From NCBI RefSeq assembly GCF_032085515.1, contig NZ_JASXSX010000001.1, positions 620,001-684,000 on the forward strand: a DNA stretch of 64,000 nt, given 5' to 3'. The notes below the pieces were generated by a model, which was not told the origin of the DNA, did no database searches, and saw only the letters and a list, made by a program, of their open reading frames with translations. The stretch is from Gleimia hominis. GTDB lineage: Bacteria > Actinomycetota > Actinomycetes > Actinomycetales > Actinomycetaceae. Each line of letters begins with the position of its first letter. Position 1 is the first letter of the stretch. Shown here in pieces: positions 46,201 to 54,140 of this stretch. A program made the translations under genes and the position numbers.

Positions 46201-46830
46201 GAAACACTCGTCAAAGCCATGGAGTCGGACCAACACGCCGCAGACACCGAGTTCGATGTCCAGCACGACCCCTCACAGGTAGAAGTAGAACGCAACATTT
46301 TGCGTTACATTCCCACGCCCGTGACGGTCCGGTTGGGGGCGGACGCCTCGCAGTACGAAGTGTTCCGCGTCCTCTCCGCGTCCCTATCCGCGGGGCACAT
46401 AGTGGATCCGAAACGGATTGTCGGTGAAGTCTCCACCGATTACGCGGGCGAACCCGTACGAGTCTTCGCAGGTGGGGGAGTGGCCCCCATCGGGGTTGAG
46501 GTGTCGTCCGCGCGGGCGCTTCCTCAAGAAGTGCAAACCATACTGGACGACTACGGGATTGAATACAAAGTGGAAGCGGAAGACGCGTTCCACTCACGCA
46601 TGTCGCACAAAACCTACGCGCTCGACGAACGCGTCCGCGTGGTCGGTGAGGATGGCGACGCGCTGCGTAAAGCAGTGAACGGGTCCATTGACGTGGCGGT
46701 TTACGACGAGCCGGTCACCAGCTGTGGGCGGATTGAAATCCTCCCCTTCGTCCACGAACAGGCCGTGTCGATTACGAACCACCGGTTCGGTAACCGCACT
46801 CCACTAACTGACGAGGTGATGGCGGACTAA
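43222..46830 (+). CDS. putA: Bifunctional proline dehydrogenase / 1-pyrroline-5-carboxylate dehydrogenase
   Basis: 1202 residues. The proline dehydrogenase barrel spans about residues 70-440, including DYVSLKVSAVTGPHNPWGYD, VRVVKGANLAMERVDA and SGMATQQASAVREDVGNLLL. The aldehyde dehydrogenase domain spans about 520-1000, with TPPWNFPLAIPFGGTAAALA and the catalytic cysteine at about 755 in GHAGQKCSACSYV. The last 150 residues form a further domain of unknown role. It oxidises proline to glutamate via FAD and NAD. No ribbon-helix-helix domain is present, so it is not its own repressor. ATG behind GGGAG. Glutamate made here can enter the TCA cycle through gdhA. Confidence 0.95.
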   Translation: MTEVGEMRQIADRALTRAQRWAEESTKYPVDKAAKLLADVLEDPEGLDYTVQFVDGVVRPEDQEVAAQHMAEIGAKNPDFLPWYLSAPALVGGLAGKLVPEAVVPAARRVFAHLVGDLVVDVSEGKLGPAIKRLKQEGSRLNMNLLGEAVLGDKEAQKRLRDTRELLERDDVDYVSLKVSAVTGPHNPWGYDQVVEHATKQLLPLYQYAAKAPGRKFINLDMEEYRDLHLTIDVFKKILGREELLGLEAGIVLQAYIPDTLNAMKDLQKWAADRRARGGAPIKVRVVKGANLAMERVDAKMMNWPLTTWESKQATDANYLRILNWAMTPERTRNVHLGVAGHNLFTIAAAWELANARGVTNNVEVEMLSGMATQQASAVREDVGNLLLYVPVVRPEEYDVAISYLVRRLEENSADDNFMASIFDIGTSAAAFEKEKQRFLAAVEQMEREGTSRVGANRHQNRLMENAEQVSKPVKTPSGDWTFENTPDSDPSLPANLQWAREIASKVPSSKLGEDTIEKALVKTPKELDDKLARAYQASKAWAARPARERADILHRAGVELGLRRGELIEVAGSELGKSLQQVDVEVSEAIDFAHYYAQQSLELEKLQGARFSPVPITVVTPPWNFPLAIPFGGTAAALAAGSTVVLKPARIAKRCGALLAECLWKAGVPKDVLTLVDLSERDLGKQLVTDERVGRVVLTGGSETAQKFRSWDPTMRIMAETSGKNAIIITPSADLDLAVKDVVASAFGHAGQKCSACSYVILVGSTGFSKRVHDQLIDAVESLHIGWGNDLSAEMGPLSDEPGEKLMRGLTQLEPGQRWELQPRRLDNTNRLWSPGLRSGVEVGSEYHMVEYFGPVLGVMRVDTLEEAIDAQNMTDYGLTAGLHSLDADEINYWLDNVQAGNVYVNRGITGAIVRRQPFGGWKRSVVGEGTKAGGPNYLFGFGSFEAVPVATAKEREHSPFPPAVKHDAHVRKPALRSLLNAAEPILSDRDYETLVKAMESDQHAADTEFDVQHDPSQVEVERNILRYIPTPVTVRLGADASQYEVFRVLSASLSAGHIVDPKRIVGEVSTDYAGEPVRVFAGGGVAPIGVEVSSARALPQEVQTILDDYGIEYKVEAEDAFHSRMSHKTYALDERVRVVGEDGDALRKAVNGSIDVAVYDEPVTSCGRIEILPFVHEQAVSITNHRFGNRTPLTDEVMAD

Positions 46831-46835
46831 CCCTG

Positions 46836-46914
46836 CGCAGACTCACGCTAACCCAACGCAGACTCACGCTAACCAAGCGCAGACTCACGCTAACCAAGCG
46901 CAGACTCACGCGCG
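46836..46914. repeat. 21-bp tandem direct repeat, four copies
   Basis: CGCAGACTCACGCTAACCAA recurs at 46836, 46857, 46878 and 46899 with period 21, starting six bases after the putA stop. The last copy is truncated. No T-rich terminator is apparent. Confidence 0.92.
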
Positions 46915-47124
46915 GGCGCGATTTTCAGTGCGTGCCCGCGCAGTGAGTACTGTGCAACAGAAAATCCGGTTTCGGAAAATAGTTGCGGGCGTTAAACACC
47001 TGCTGTGTAGGCTTCTTGAGGTTCTGTGACCGTCTTTGAACCGAGTTAAGCGGGGCTGGATCTACGGGACTCGTATGCGAGTGCCTGTAGATGCCGGCCT
47101 CGCATTTATTTTCGGGTAAACTCT

Positions 47125-47171
47125 TGGAGGTAGAACCGAAGTTTCTACCTCGCAAGGAAGCATCTTGCGGG
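47125..47171 (+). promoter_or_regulatory. Two-hairpin leader of purA
   Basis: GAGGTAGAA...TTTCTACCTC forms one stem, directly followed by CGCAAG...CTTGCG as a second. GCATC (47159) could instead pair with GATGC (47176), giving an alternative fold. The structures lie 40-85 bases before the purA ATG. No known riboswitch class is recognised. Confidence 0.4.
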
Positions 47172-47208
47172 AATAGATGCCCAAAGGGGCTAGCTTTGGA
47201 GGCAAATA

Positions 47209-48495
47209 ATGCCAGCGGTGGTTGTCGTTGGAACCCAGTGGGGCGACGAAGGTAAAGGTAAGGCAACGGATCACCTCGGATCCGATGTGGACATTGTCGT
47301 AAAGTTTAACGGCGGTAACAATGCAGGACACACCGTGGTGGTGGATGGTGAAAAATACGCGCTCCACCTACTGCCCGCCGGGATCCTTTCCAAAGGCGTC
47401 ACCCCAATTATTGGTAACGGCGTAGTAATCGACTTAGAAGTCTTGTTTGAAGAGATTGACGCGCTTGAGGCCCGAGGCATGGACACGTCGGCGCTGAGAA
47501 TCTCGGCGGACGCGCACATCATTCCCTCATACAATCGGCTCCTGGACCGGACGAGTGAGAAGTTCCTCGGGAAAAGGCAACTGGGGACAACCGGTAGGGG
47601 AATTGGCCCAACGTACGCGGATAAGATGAACCGAATCGGTATACGCGTGCAAGACCTGTTTGACGAATCGATCTTGCGGCAGAAGGTTGAAGGGGCGCTG
47701 CTGAATAAGAACCACCTGTTCACCAAGGTGTTTAACAAGCCGAAAGTGGATGTGGATGAGGTGACGCGTGAGCTGCTGTCGTACGCAGACCGTGTTAAAC
47801 CCATGGTGGTTGACGGTTCCCTGCTGGCAAACAATGCATTAGACGAGGGTAAAACCGTGCTGTTTGAAGCGGGGCAAGCGACCATGCTCGATATTGATCA
47901 CGGCACGTACCCGTTCGTGACTTCCTCAAACCCCACCGCCGGGGGTGCTTGCACCGGTTCGGGTGTGGGACCAACGCGGATCGACGCGGTTGTTGGTGTG
48001 TCAAAGGCATACACCACGCGTGTGGGAGAGGGGCCGTTCCCAACAGAACTATTTGGCGCCGAGGGTGATGAGCTGCGTGAACGCGGCGGTGAGTTCGGAG
48101 TCACCACCGGGCGTCCGCGCCGCTGCGGTTGGTTCGACGCAGTGGTCAGCCGGTACGCGTCGCGCATCAACGGGCTCACGGACTTGGTGGTCACCAAACT
48201 GGATGTGCTCACCGGGTACCAGCAGATTCCTGTGTGTGTCGCCTACGAGGTGGACGGGCAGCGCGTAGACGAAATGCCGCTAGACCAAACCGCGTTCCAC
48301 CACGCCAAACCCATTTACGAAATGCTCCCCGGGTGGAGCGAAGACATTACGGGCGTGCGGTCTTTCGACGACCTACCTGAAGCTGCGCGCCGCTACATCG
48401 AGCGCCTAGAAGAGCTTTCGAAGTGCCGCGTGTCCGTGATCGGCGTTGGGCCCGGGCGTGACGAAGTGATTGTCCGACACCAATTCGACCTCTGA
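47209..48495 (+). CDS. purA: Adenylosuccinate synthetase
   Basis: 428 residues, standard length. VVVGTQWGDEGKGKATDHLG is the N-terminal GTP-binding signature. GGNNAGHTVV, TTGRGIGPTYADK and ATMLDIDHGTYPFVTSSNPT are family motifs. It converts IMP and aspartate to adenylosuccinate using GTP in AMP synthesis. The ATG follows GGAGG at seven bases, behind a structured leader. It is monocistronic. Confidence 0.97.
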   Translation: MPAVVVVGTQWGDEGKGKATDHLGSDVDIVVKFNGGNNAGHTVVVDGEKYALHLLPAGILSKGVTPIIGNGVVIDLEVLFEEIDALEARGMDTSALRISADAHIIPSYNRLLDRTSEKFLGKRQLGTTGRGIGPTYADKMNRIGIRVQDLFDESILRQKVEGALLNKNHLFTKVFNKPKVDVDEVTRELLSYADRVKPMVVDGSLLANNALDEGKTVLFEAGQATMLDIDHGTYPFVTSSNPTAGGACTGSGVGPTRIDAVVGVSKAYTTRVGEGPFPTELFGAEGDELRERGGEFGVTTGRPRRCGWFDAVVSRYASRINGLTDLVVTKLDVLTGYQQIPVCVAYEVDGQRVDEMPLDQTAFHHAKPIYEMLPGWSEDITGVRSFDDLPEAARRYIERLEELSKCRVSVIGVGPGRDEVIVRHQFDL

Positions 48496-48900
48496 GCCCC
48501 CAGGTACCCTCGCTCGTAAAGCCGTTTAAGACGCTAGGTACCCTCGCGTGCAATGCGACTAAACAGCTGGTCCGTGCCCCGAAATGCCAATCGCGGGTAG
48601 TCCAATTTGCGGGTCCACCCACTGCTTTTAGCGTCTCGATTGTGAAGGGGGTACCTCCCCCCTCAAGTGGGGGTACTTGGAAGCGAATCGGTGCGTTCGG
48701 TGAGGGTACCTACGGGCCGGGCGGGCGCCTCAGGTCGGGTAGGGAAAAGACGGGGAACGGCGCAAAAGGTATAAATCTCAACGCAACAATGAAATCTGCG
48801 CTTTTAACCTGTACTGTGGACTTGGACACACGTGTTTTTGGGACTCCCGGCCCGCAAAAAAAACGGTGAATGGGAGATGATTAAACATGTGATCCGAACC
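48496..48900. other. purA-pckG spacer rich in GGTACC motifs
   Basis: No gene is evident. GGTACC occurs at 48503, 48537, 48650 and 48706, and GGGGGTACTT near 48669. CCAGGTACCCTCGCTCG and TAGGTACCCTCGCGTG are near-copies. The CCCCC/GGGGG parts around 48655-48672 can form a hairpin. Confidence 0.5.
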
Positions 48901-48948
48901 GTTCCAAAATCGGTTTGGAACCTAGCCAATGGATGCAAATCGCATCCA
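48901..48948 (+). promoter_or_regulatory. Two perfect hairpins in the pckG leader
   Basis: GTTCCAAA-atcgg-TTTGGAAC (48901-48921) and TGGATGC-aaatc-GCATCCA (48930-48948) are both perfect stems, lying 28-76 bases before the pckG start. They may be protein operators or an RNA leader structure. I do not recognise the class. Confidence 0.5.
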
Positions 48949-48976
48949 GGAAGTACAAATGCCCAGGAGGCTAAGT

Positions 48977-50830
48977 ATGACCGTTACATTGCAGGACGTT
49001 AAAGCTGCCGCTCCGTCTAACGCACCCGAAGAAGTTGTTGAATGGGTCGCGAAAATTGCGGAACTAACCACACCGGAAAAAGTGGAGTTCTCTGACGGCA
49101 CGCAGGAAGAATGGGACCGGTTGACCAGCGAAATGGTCGAATCCGGAATGTTCACAAAACTGAACGAGGAGAAGCGTCCAAACTCTTTCCTCGCCCGTTC
49201 ACTACCTTCAGACGTGGCGCGTGTAGAGTCGCGTACTTTCATTTGCTCTGAGAAAGAAGAAGATGCTGGCCCCACGAACCACTGGGCCGATCCGAAAGAG
49301 ATGAAAGAAACCCTCATCGGCGAAAACGGTGTATTCCGCGGCGCCATGAAGGGACGCACCATGTACGTGGTGCCATTCTCAATGGGTCCGCTGGGCGGCC
49401 CGATCTCTCAACTGGGAATCGAGATCACGGACTCACCTTACGTAGTGGTTAACATGCGGATCATGACCCGCATGGGTGCTAAAGCGATGGACCTCATCAA
49501 CGAGGGACGTCCTTGGGTACCTGCTGTTCACTCAGTGGGTGCGCCGCTTGAGCCAGGTGAGAAAGACACCGCTTGGCCATGCAACGACGAGAAGTACATT
49601 ACCCACTTCCCCGAAACCAACGAGATCTGGTCTTACGGCTCCGGCTACGGCGGTAACGCGCTGCTCGGTAAGAAGTGCTACGCACTGCGCATCGCTTCGA
49701 CAATGGCTCGCCGTGACGGCTGGATGGCGGAGCACATGCTCATCCTGCGTCTAACCAGCGAAGAAACTGGAAAACAGTACCACGTGACCGCCGCATTCCC
49801 GTCGGCTTGTGGTAAAACCAACCTCGCGATGCTGCAGCCCACCATCCCTGGCTACAAAGTGGAAACGGTTGGCGACGACATCGCGTGGATGCGTCCAGGG
49901 CCAGACGGGCGCCTGCGCGCAATCAACCCTGAAGCAGGTTTCTTCGGTGTTGCACCCGGCACGAGCTACAACACGAACCCGATGGCAATGGAGACCGCAA
50001 AAGCGAACTCCATCTTCACTAACGTTGCGTTGACCGACGACGGGGACGTGTGGTGGGAAGGCATCGACGGTGAGATGCCTGAGCACCTGATTGACTGGCG
50101 CGGCAACGACTTCACGCCAGCTGACGCGAAGGAAGGTAAGGTTGCGGCTCACCCGAACTCGCGCTTCACAGTCCCGGCTTCGCAGTGCCCAATCATCTGT
50201 GACGATTGGGAAGCACCTGAGGGTGTGCCGGTAGACGCGATCCTGTTCGGTGGCCGTCGCGCCACGAACGTACCCCTCGTAGCTGAGCAGTACGAACCGG
50301 CTCACGGTGTGTTCATTGGCGCATCGGTAGCGTCCGAGGTCACTGCCGCAGCAACCGACGTTAAAGCTGGTTCACTGCGTCACGACCCGTTTGCGATGCT
50401 GCCGTTCTGCGGCTACAACATGGCAGACTACTGGGGCCACTGGCTCGAGATGCAGAAGAAGCTCGGCGACAAGTTCCCGAAGGTCTACCAGGTTAACTGG
50501 TTCCGTAAGGACGAGAACGGGAAGTTCCTGTGGCCCGGCTACGGTGACAACTCCCGCGTACTCGACTGGATCGTTCGCCGCGCAGCTGGCGAGGTAGAGG
50601 CGATTGAAGGCGTCACCGGCCTTTACCCGAAGTTTGAGGACTTCAACCTCGACGGCCTCGACATCGACAAGACTGTTTGGGACAAGATGTACGACATCGA
50701 CCCAGACGCTTGGGCAGCCGAGATGGACTCCACCGAGGAGTACTTCGAACAGTTCGGCGACAAGGTACCGGAAGAGATCCGCGAACAGCTCAAGAAGTTC
50801 CGCGATCGCATCGCCGCTGCGAAGAAGTAG
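48977..50830 (+). CDS. pckG: GTP-dependent phosphoenolpyruvate carboxykinase
   Basis: 617 residues, typical of the GTP-type enzyme. AFPSACGKTNLAML holds the reactive cysteine (about residue 278) and P-loop. PLGGPISQLGIEITDSPYVV, GDDIAWMRPGPDGRLRAINP and FGGRRATNVPLV are further signatures. It converts oxaloacetate to phosphoenolpyruvate with GTP, linking the TCA cycle to gluconeogenesis, and in some Actinobacteria runs in the carboxylating direction. I chose the ATG at 48977 behind AGGAGG; a start at 48929 would place the ribosome binding site inside the gene. A strong terminator follows about 90 bases on. Confidence 0.97.
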   Translation: MTVTLQDVKAAAPSNAPEEVVEWVAKIAELTTPEKVEFSDGTQEEWDRLTSEMVESGMFTKLNEEKRPNSFLARSLPSDVARVESRTFICSEKEEDAGPTNHWADPKEMKETLIGENGVFRGAMKGRTMYVVPFSMGPLGGPISQLGIEITDSPYVVVNMRIMTRMGAKAMDLINEGRPWVPAVHSVGAPLEPGEKDTAWPCNDEKYITHFPETNEIWSYGSGYGGNALLGKKCYALRIASTMARRDGWMAEHMLILRLTSEETGKQYHVTAAFPSACGKTNLAMLQPTIPGYKVETVGDDIAWMRPGPDGRLRAINPEAGFFGVAPGTSYNTNPMAMETAKANSIFTNVALTDDGDVWWEGIDGEMPEHLIDWRGNDFTPADAKEGKVAAHPNSRFTVPASQCPIICDDWEAPEGVPVDAILFGGRRATNVPLVAEQYEPAHGVFIGASVASEVTAAATDVKAGSLRHDPFAMLPFCGYNMADYWGHWLEMQKKLGDKFPKVYQVNWFRKDENGKFLWPGYGDNSRVLDWIVRRAAGEVEAIEGVTGLYPKFEDFNLDGLDIDKTVWDKMYDIDPDAWAAEMDSTEEYFEQFGDKVPEEIREQLKKFRDRIAAAKK

Positions 50831-50919
50831 CACATAACCGCTGCTTTGAAGTAGCTTACTGCTCAAAAGTTTGCTGCTCTGAAGCGGTAACGCAGGGTTA
50901 AGTAGTTATCCATACCCTG

Positions 50920-50955
50920 GAGGGCCTGCACCCACTTGGTGCGGGCCCTCGTTTT
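50920..50955 (+). terminator. Intrinsic terminator after pckG
   Basis: GAGGGCCTGCACC pairs with GGTGCGGGCCCTC over 13 positions with one mismatch, then GTTTTAT. Confidence 0.9.
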
Positions 50956-51186
50956 ATCTGCGGCTATGCCGGTGCGGGGCTTGGTTTCTGGCGGCTTGCT
51001 TTTTGCAGGGCTTGGTTTCTGGCGGCTTGCTTTTTGGCGGCTTGTTTTTTGTGGGGGGCTTGGCTTTTGGAGGGAAGCTGGGTTTTTAGCGGCTACTTTC
51101 TGAATATTGGCCATTGCGGTCGACCGTGAAAGAATGGGCGTTGTAGGCATTTCCCGCGATAGGTGCGAGTTAGTTGAGGTGTGGGT
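50956..51186. repeat. Spacer with GGCTTGSTTTT-type short repeats
   Basis: Between 50975 and 51070 the strings GGGCTTGGTTTCTGGCGGCT and TTGCTTTTTGGCGGCTTG recur in irregular copies of about 27 bases. The minus strand is open here as a Lys/Pro/Ser-rich frame, but it runs through the pckG terminator and looks like a by-product of the repeat. Confidence 0.5.
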
Positions 51187-52119
51187 GTGAGCGAAGCAGT
51201 AGAACTAGAACGGTTATTGCGCGAAACCCGCCGGCGTCTTTATGCAACGGCCGCAAATACTGCTTCCGACCCGTTTGAAGCGGATACAGCGCTTCCAAAT
51301 AGTGAGGCAGAAGCTTTAGAAAGGCGAGTTCAAGGCGGGTTGCGTGCCGCCGAACTTGACCACCGGCGTGCAGTGGCGAAACTTGCTAGTTCAGACACCC
51401 CGCTTCCGTTCGCCGACGCTGCCCGCCGTATTAACGCGGAACCTGGCGAGCGGCCCACAGATTCGGCGTCTACCTCCGTTGATTCGCAGTGGACGTTGAA
51501 TCCCGCTTCCTCAAAATACGGGAAAGTTCTGCGCACATTAGGATTTCCTGAGGGATTACCCACCGGTGGTGTCCGCGTGGTTGACGCTGCTGCCGGCGAC
51601 GTGGTGCTGGTAGTAGGCCAGCAAGGTGCTAGTGAAACCGCTGTTGACGTGGCCGTGCGGTTACGAGGGCGCTTAGAAGGACGCGGAGTAGACACAGAAG
51701 TCGTGCTAGGGGGCGCGCGAACCGTGCTGCCCGGTGAGCAACGCCGCGTGCGCAGTGCGGAAGAATTTGAACAATTGAGAGCGCAAGTACCTCAAAAAGC
51801 AATTGTTCTGACGTTAATAAACTCTAAAATCGCAACGCATCACCGGATCGCCAGTAGAATCGCGGCGTCTGTGGATTTTGTGCAAGTGTGGGTCTGTGTT
51901 GACGCGTTAATGCAAAAGGCTGCATTGGACAAAGCTGTGACGGACCTACCGGGGCAGGTTAACGCAGATGCGGTCGCGCTCACACATGCGTGGGATGCGC
52001 GCAAACCCGGGCAGGGACTAAACCTGGGCGTGCCGGTGGGCCTGGTGGATGGTGCGCCGTCCACACCGCACTTGTGGCAGCTGATAGTTGAAGACGCGGT
52101 CGCGCGCATGCAGCTGTGA
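51187..52119 (+). CDS. Conserved-looking hypothetical protein, unknown function
   Basis: 310 residues. An N-terminal Glu/Arg/Ala-rich helical part (EAVELERLLRETRRRLYATA) precedes a variable linker. From about residue 120 there is a Rossmann-like alternation, with GDVVLVVGQQGASETAVDVA, KAIVLTLINSKIATHHRIAS and VQVWVCVDALMQKAALDK. The latter half resembles the nucleotide-binding fold of SRP-type GTPases, but no complete P-loop is visible. The GTG at 51187 has GAGG eight bases before it; 51181 is an alternative. It stands alone between pckG and gdhA. Confidence 0.7.
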   Translation: MSEAVELERLLRETRRRLYATAANTASDPFEADTALPNSEAEALERRVQGGLRAAELDHRRAVAKLASSDTPLPFADAARRINAEPGERPTDSASTSVDSQWTLNPASSKYGKVLRTLGFPEGLPTGGVRVVDAAAGDVVLVVGQQGASETAVDVAVRLRGRLEGRGVDTEVVLGGARTVLPGEQRRVRSAEEFEQLRAQVPQKAIVLTLINSKIATHHRIASRIAASVDFVQVWVCVDALMQKAALDKAVTDLPGQVNADAVALTHAWDARKPGQGLNLGVPVGLVDGAPSTPHLWQLIVEDAVARMQL

Positions 52120-52194
52120 GCAGCCGACCGAGTCTTACACGTTTGGGATTCAAATTTGGTGTGAAACTGTAATTTGACAACGCGCCTTACTAAG

Positions 52195-52457
52195 TTATCC
52201 ACAGGCGTTTCCACAACTGTGTAAATAGTTTGTGGACTTATCCTCACACCTGTGGAAAAACCAGTGGATAACTGTGTGAAAACACCCATTTCCCTCAGGT
52301 ACCCCCTTAGTAAAACGCGTCAACTACAGCATTTTCCCCGCTGCGAATGAAATGTGAAATTGTGTACACACCTGTGTATCTCCTCTGCGGAAACCGGCGT
52401 TAGTGGCAGAAATCTGTGCTTCGCGTGGTGGTACTCACAGGTGTAAATGTGGAAAAC
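52195..52457. promoter_or_regulatory. Cluster of DnaA-box-like sites
   Basis: TTATCCACA (52195) is a perfect DnaA box. TTTCCACAA (52208), TGTGGACTT (52231), TGTGGAAAA (52251), AGTGGATAA (52263, TTATCCACT on the minus strand) and TGTGGAAAA (52449) are one or two bases off. Five lie within 80 bases on both strands in an AT-rich setting. Neither dnaA nor dnaN is adjacent, so this is not the canonical origin arrangement. A DnaA-titration or DnaA-regulated site is possible. Confidence 0.6.
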
Positions 52458-52625
52458 TCCGAATTAAAACTATCGCTAACTACGTTGGCTGCGGTTTACT
52501 CTTTAGTGACTATTGCTTTCCTATTTGAAAGTACCCTCTATGAGGTAATGCCTAGGTGTCGTAAACACCTGTAGGTACCCCCTGTCGAACGACACGATCT
52601 TGAGGGGCCACAGGAGGGAAGACGC

Positions 52626-52664
52626 ATGAGTAAACGTAAGGCAGCTCGCGAGAGTCGGTCTTAA
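52626..52664 (+). CDS. Short leader peptide ahead of gdhA
   Basis: ATG behind a strong AGGAGGG (52612-52618, seven-base spacer) opens the 12-residue peptide MSKRKAARESRS, ending TAA inside the first of three 25-bp repeats. Each repeat carries its own AAGGAGG. The peptide is rich in Arg, Lys and Ser. It lies 64 bases before gdhA. A role in translation coupling or attenuation is an inference. Confidence 0.4.
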   Translation: MSKRKAARESRS

Positions 52665-52722
52665 GGAGGCTGGCGAGAGTCGGTCTTAAGGAGGCTGGCG
52701 AGAGTCGGTCTGAAGGAGGAAT
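52648..52722 (+). repeat. 25-bp tandem repeat carrying three ribosome binding sites before gdhA
   Basis: GCGAGAGTCGGTCTTAAGGA plus GGCTG begins at 52648, 52673 and 52698; the third copy is diverged (TCTGAAGGAGGA). Each includes AAGGAGG, and the last serves gdhA. Confidence 0.92.
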
Positions 52723-52728
52723 TGATAT

Positions 52729-54063
52729 ATGAGCCGAGTCGAAGAGGTATTCGAAGAAGTTCAGCGCCGCAATCCCGCTGAACCAGAGTTCCACCAAGCG
52801 GTACGGGAAGTGCTGGAGAGCTTAGAGCCGGCCATTAACCGGCATTCACACTACGCTGACTATGCACTGCTGGAGCGCCTGGTGGAACCTGAGCGGCAAA
52901 TCATCTTCCGCGTCCCGTGGATCGATGACGCGGGGAAAGTACGGGTTAACCGAGGGTACCGCATAGAATTCAACTCGGCTCTTGGGCCATACAAGGGCGG
53001 TTTGCGTTTCCATAAAACGGTTAATCGCAACATCGTTAAGTTCCTCGGGTTCGAACAGATCTTCAAGAACGCGTTGACAGGCCAGGGCCTCGGGGGTGGA
53101 AAAGGTGGTTCTGATTTTGACCCACATGGAAAGTCTAATAACGAAGTAATGCGGTTTTGCCAATCGTTTATGACCGAGTTGTACCGCCACATTGGTGAAG
53201 CCACGGACGTACCCGCGGGAGATATCGGTGTGGGTGGACGCGAGATTGGATACCTCTTTGGGCAGTATAAGCGTTTAACGAACCGATTTGAGGCGGGGGT
53301 ACTTACCGGTAAAGGGCTTGGGTACGGTGGTTCGCTGGTGCGGACGGAAGCAACAGGCTACGGCGTAGTTATGTTTGCGCAATCCATGCTTGCGGTAAAG
53401 AACGAGTCGATTGAGGGTAAGCGGATAGCTATTTCTGGTTCCGGCAATGTTGCTACTTACGCGATTGAGAAAGCCCTCCAGCTAGGGGCGAAGCCAATAA
53501 CCCTATCGGACTCATCGGGGTGGGTACATGATCCAGAGGGGGTAGACGTGGACCTGCTGAAACAAGTGAAGGAAGTTGAACGCGGGCGCGTTTCTGACTA
53601 CGCGGAGCGTAAAGCCGGTGCGCAGTTCTTCGAATCTGGAAACGTGTGGCAGGTACCCTGTGACGTAGCTCTACCGTGTGCCACGCAGAACGAGTTGAAC
53701 GAACGTGACGCGCAAACCCTGCTTAATAATGGTTGTCACGTGGTAGCAGAAGGTGCGAATATGCCAACTACACCGCAGGCGATAGAACTTCTGCAGTCCT
53801 CGCACGTACTGTTTGGTCCGGGTAAAGCGGCAAATGCTGGTGGGGTAGCGACTTCTGCGCTAGAAATGCAGCAAAATGCGTCGCGGGCACACTGGTCGTT
53901 CGACGTGGCGGAAGCGCAACTGTCGAAGATCATGCAGCAGATCCACGACGACTGTGTTGCGACCGCGCAAGAATACGGTCGTCCCGGAGACTACGTTCTG
54001 GGTGCCAATATTGCGGGCTTTGAACGGGTCGCTGATGCCATGCTTGCCCACGGAGTTATCTAA
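52729..54063 (+). CDS. gdhA: NADP-type glutamate dehydrogenase
   Basis: 444 residues of the hexameric short-chain GDH family. GPYKGGLRFHKTVN and GLGGGKGGSDFDPHGKS contain the substrate lysines and the catalytic loop; GRIAISGSGNVATYA-type Rossmann sequence appears as KRIAISGSGNVATYAIEKAL. The length and KGGSDFDP motif favour the NADP-dependent biosynthetic enzyme, which makes glutamate from 2-oxoglutarate and ammonia. ATG behind AAGGAGGA, downstream of a leader peptide and tandem repeats. It links putA-derived glutamate to the TCA cycle. Confidence 0.96.
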   Translation: MSRVEEVFEEVQRRNPAEPEFHQAVREVLESLEPAINRHSHYADYALLERLVEPERQIIFRVPWIDDAGKVRVNRGYRIEFNSALGPYKGGLRFHKTVNRNIVKFLGFEQIFKNALTGQGLGGGKGGSDFDPHGKSNNEVMRFCQSFMTELYRHIGEATDVPAGDIGVGGREIGYLFGQYKRLTNRFEAGVLTGKGLGYGGSLVRTEATGYGVVMFAQSMLAVKNESIEGKRIAISGSGNVATYAIEKALQLGAKPITLSDSSGWVHDPEGVDVDLLKQVKEVERGRVSDYAERKAGAQFFESGNVWQVPCDVALPCATQNELNERDAQTLLNNGCHVVAEGANMPTTPQAIELLQSSHVLFGPGKAANAGGVATSALEMQQNASRAHWSFDVAEAQLSKIMQQIHDDCVATAQEYGRPGDYVLGANIAGFERVADAMLAHGVI

Positions 54064-54140
54064 CCAGCCCGTCTGAATTCTACCTACAATATTGAAGGTG
54101 AGATATTTTCGCCCAATATCTAGGGGGTACCTGAGGGAGT

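Noticed and set aside
50863..51150. Minus-strand Lys/Pro/Ser-rich open frame of 95 codons
   Set aside because: It reads through the pckG terminator hairpin and the repeats at 50975-51070, and its composition follows the repeat; no family resemblance.
52141..52560. Chromosomal replication origin
   Set aside because: DnaA boxes are present, but dnaA, dnaN, rpmH or gyrB are not adjacent; kept only as a DnaA-box cluster.
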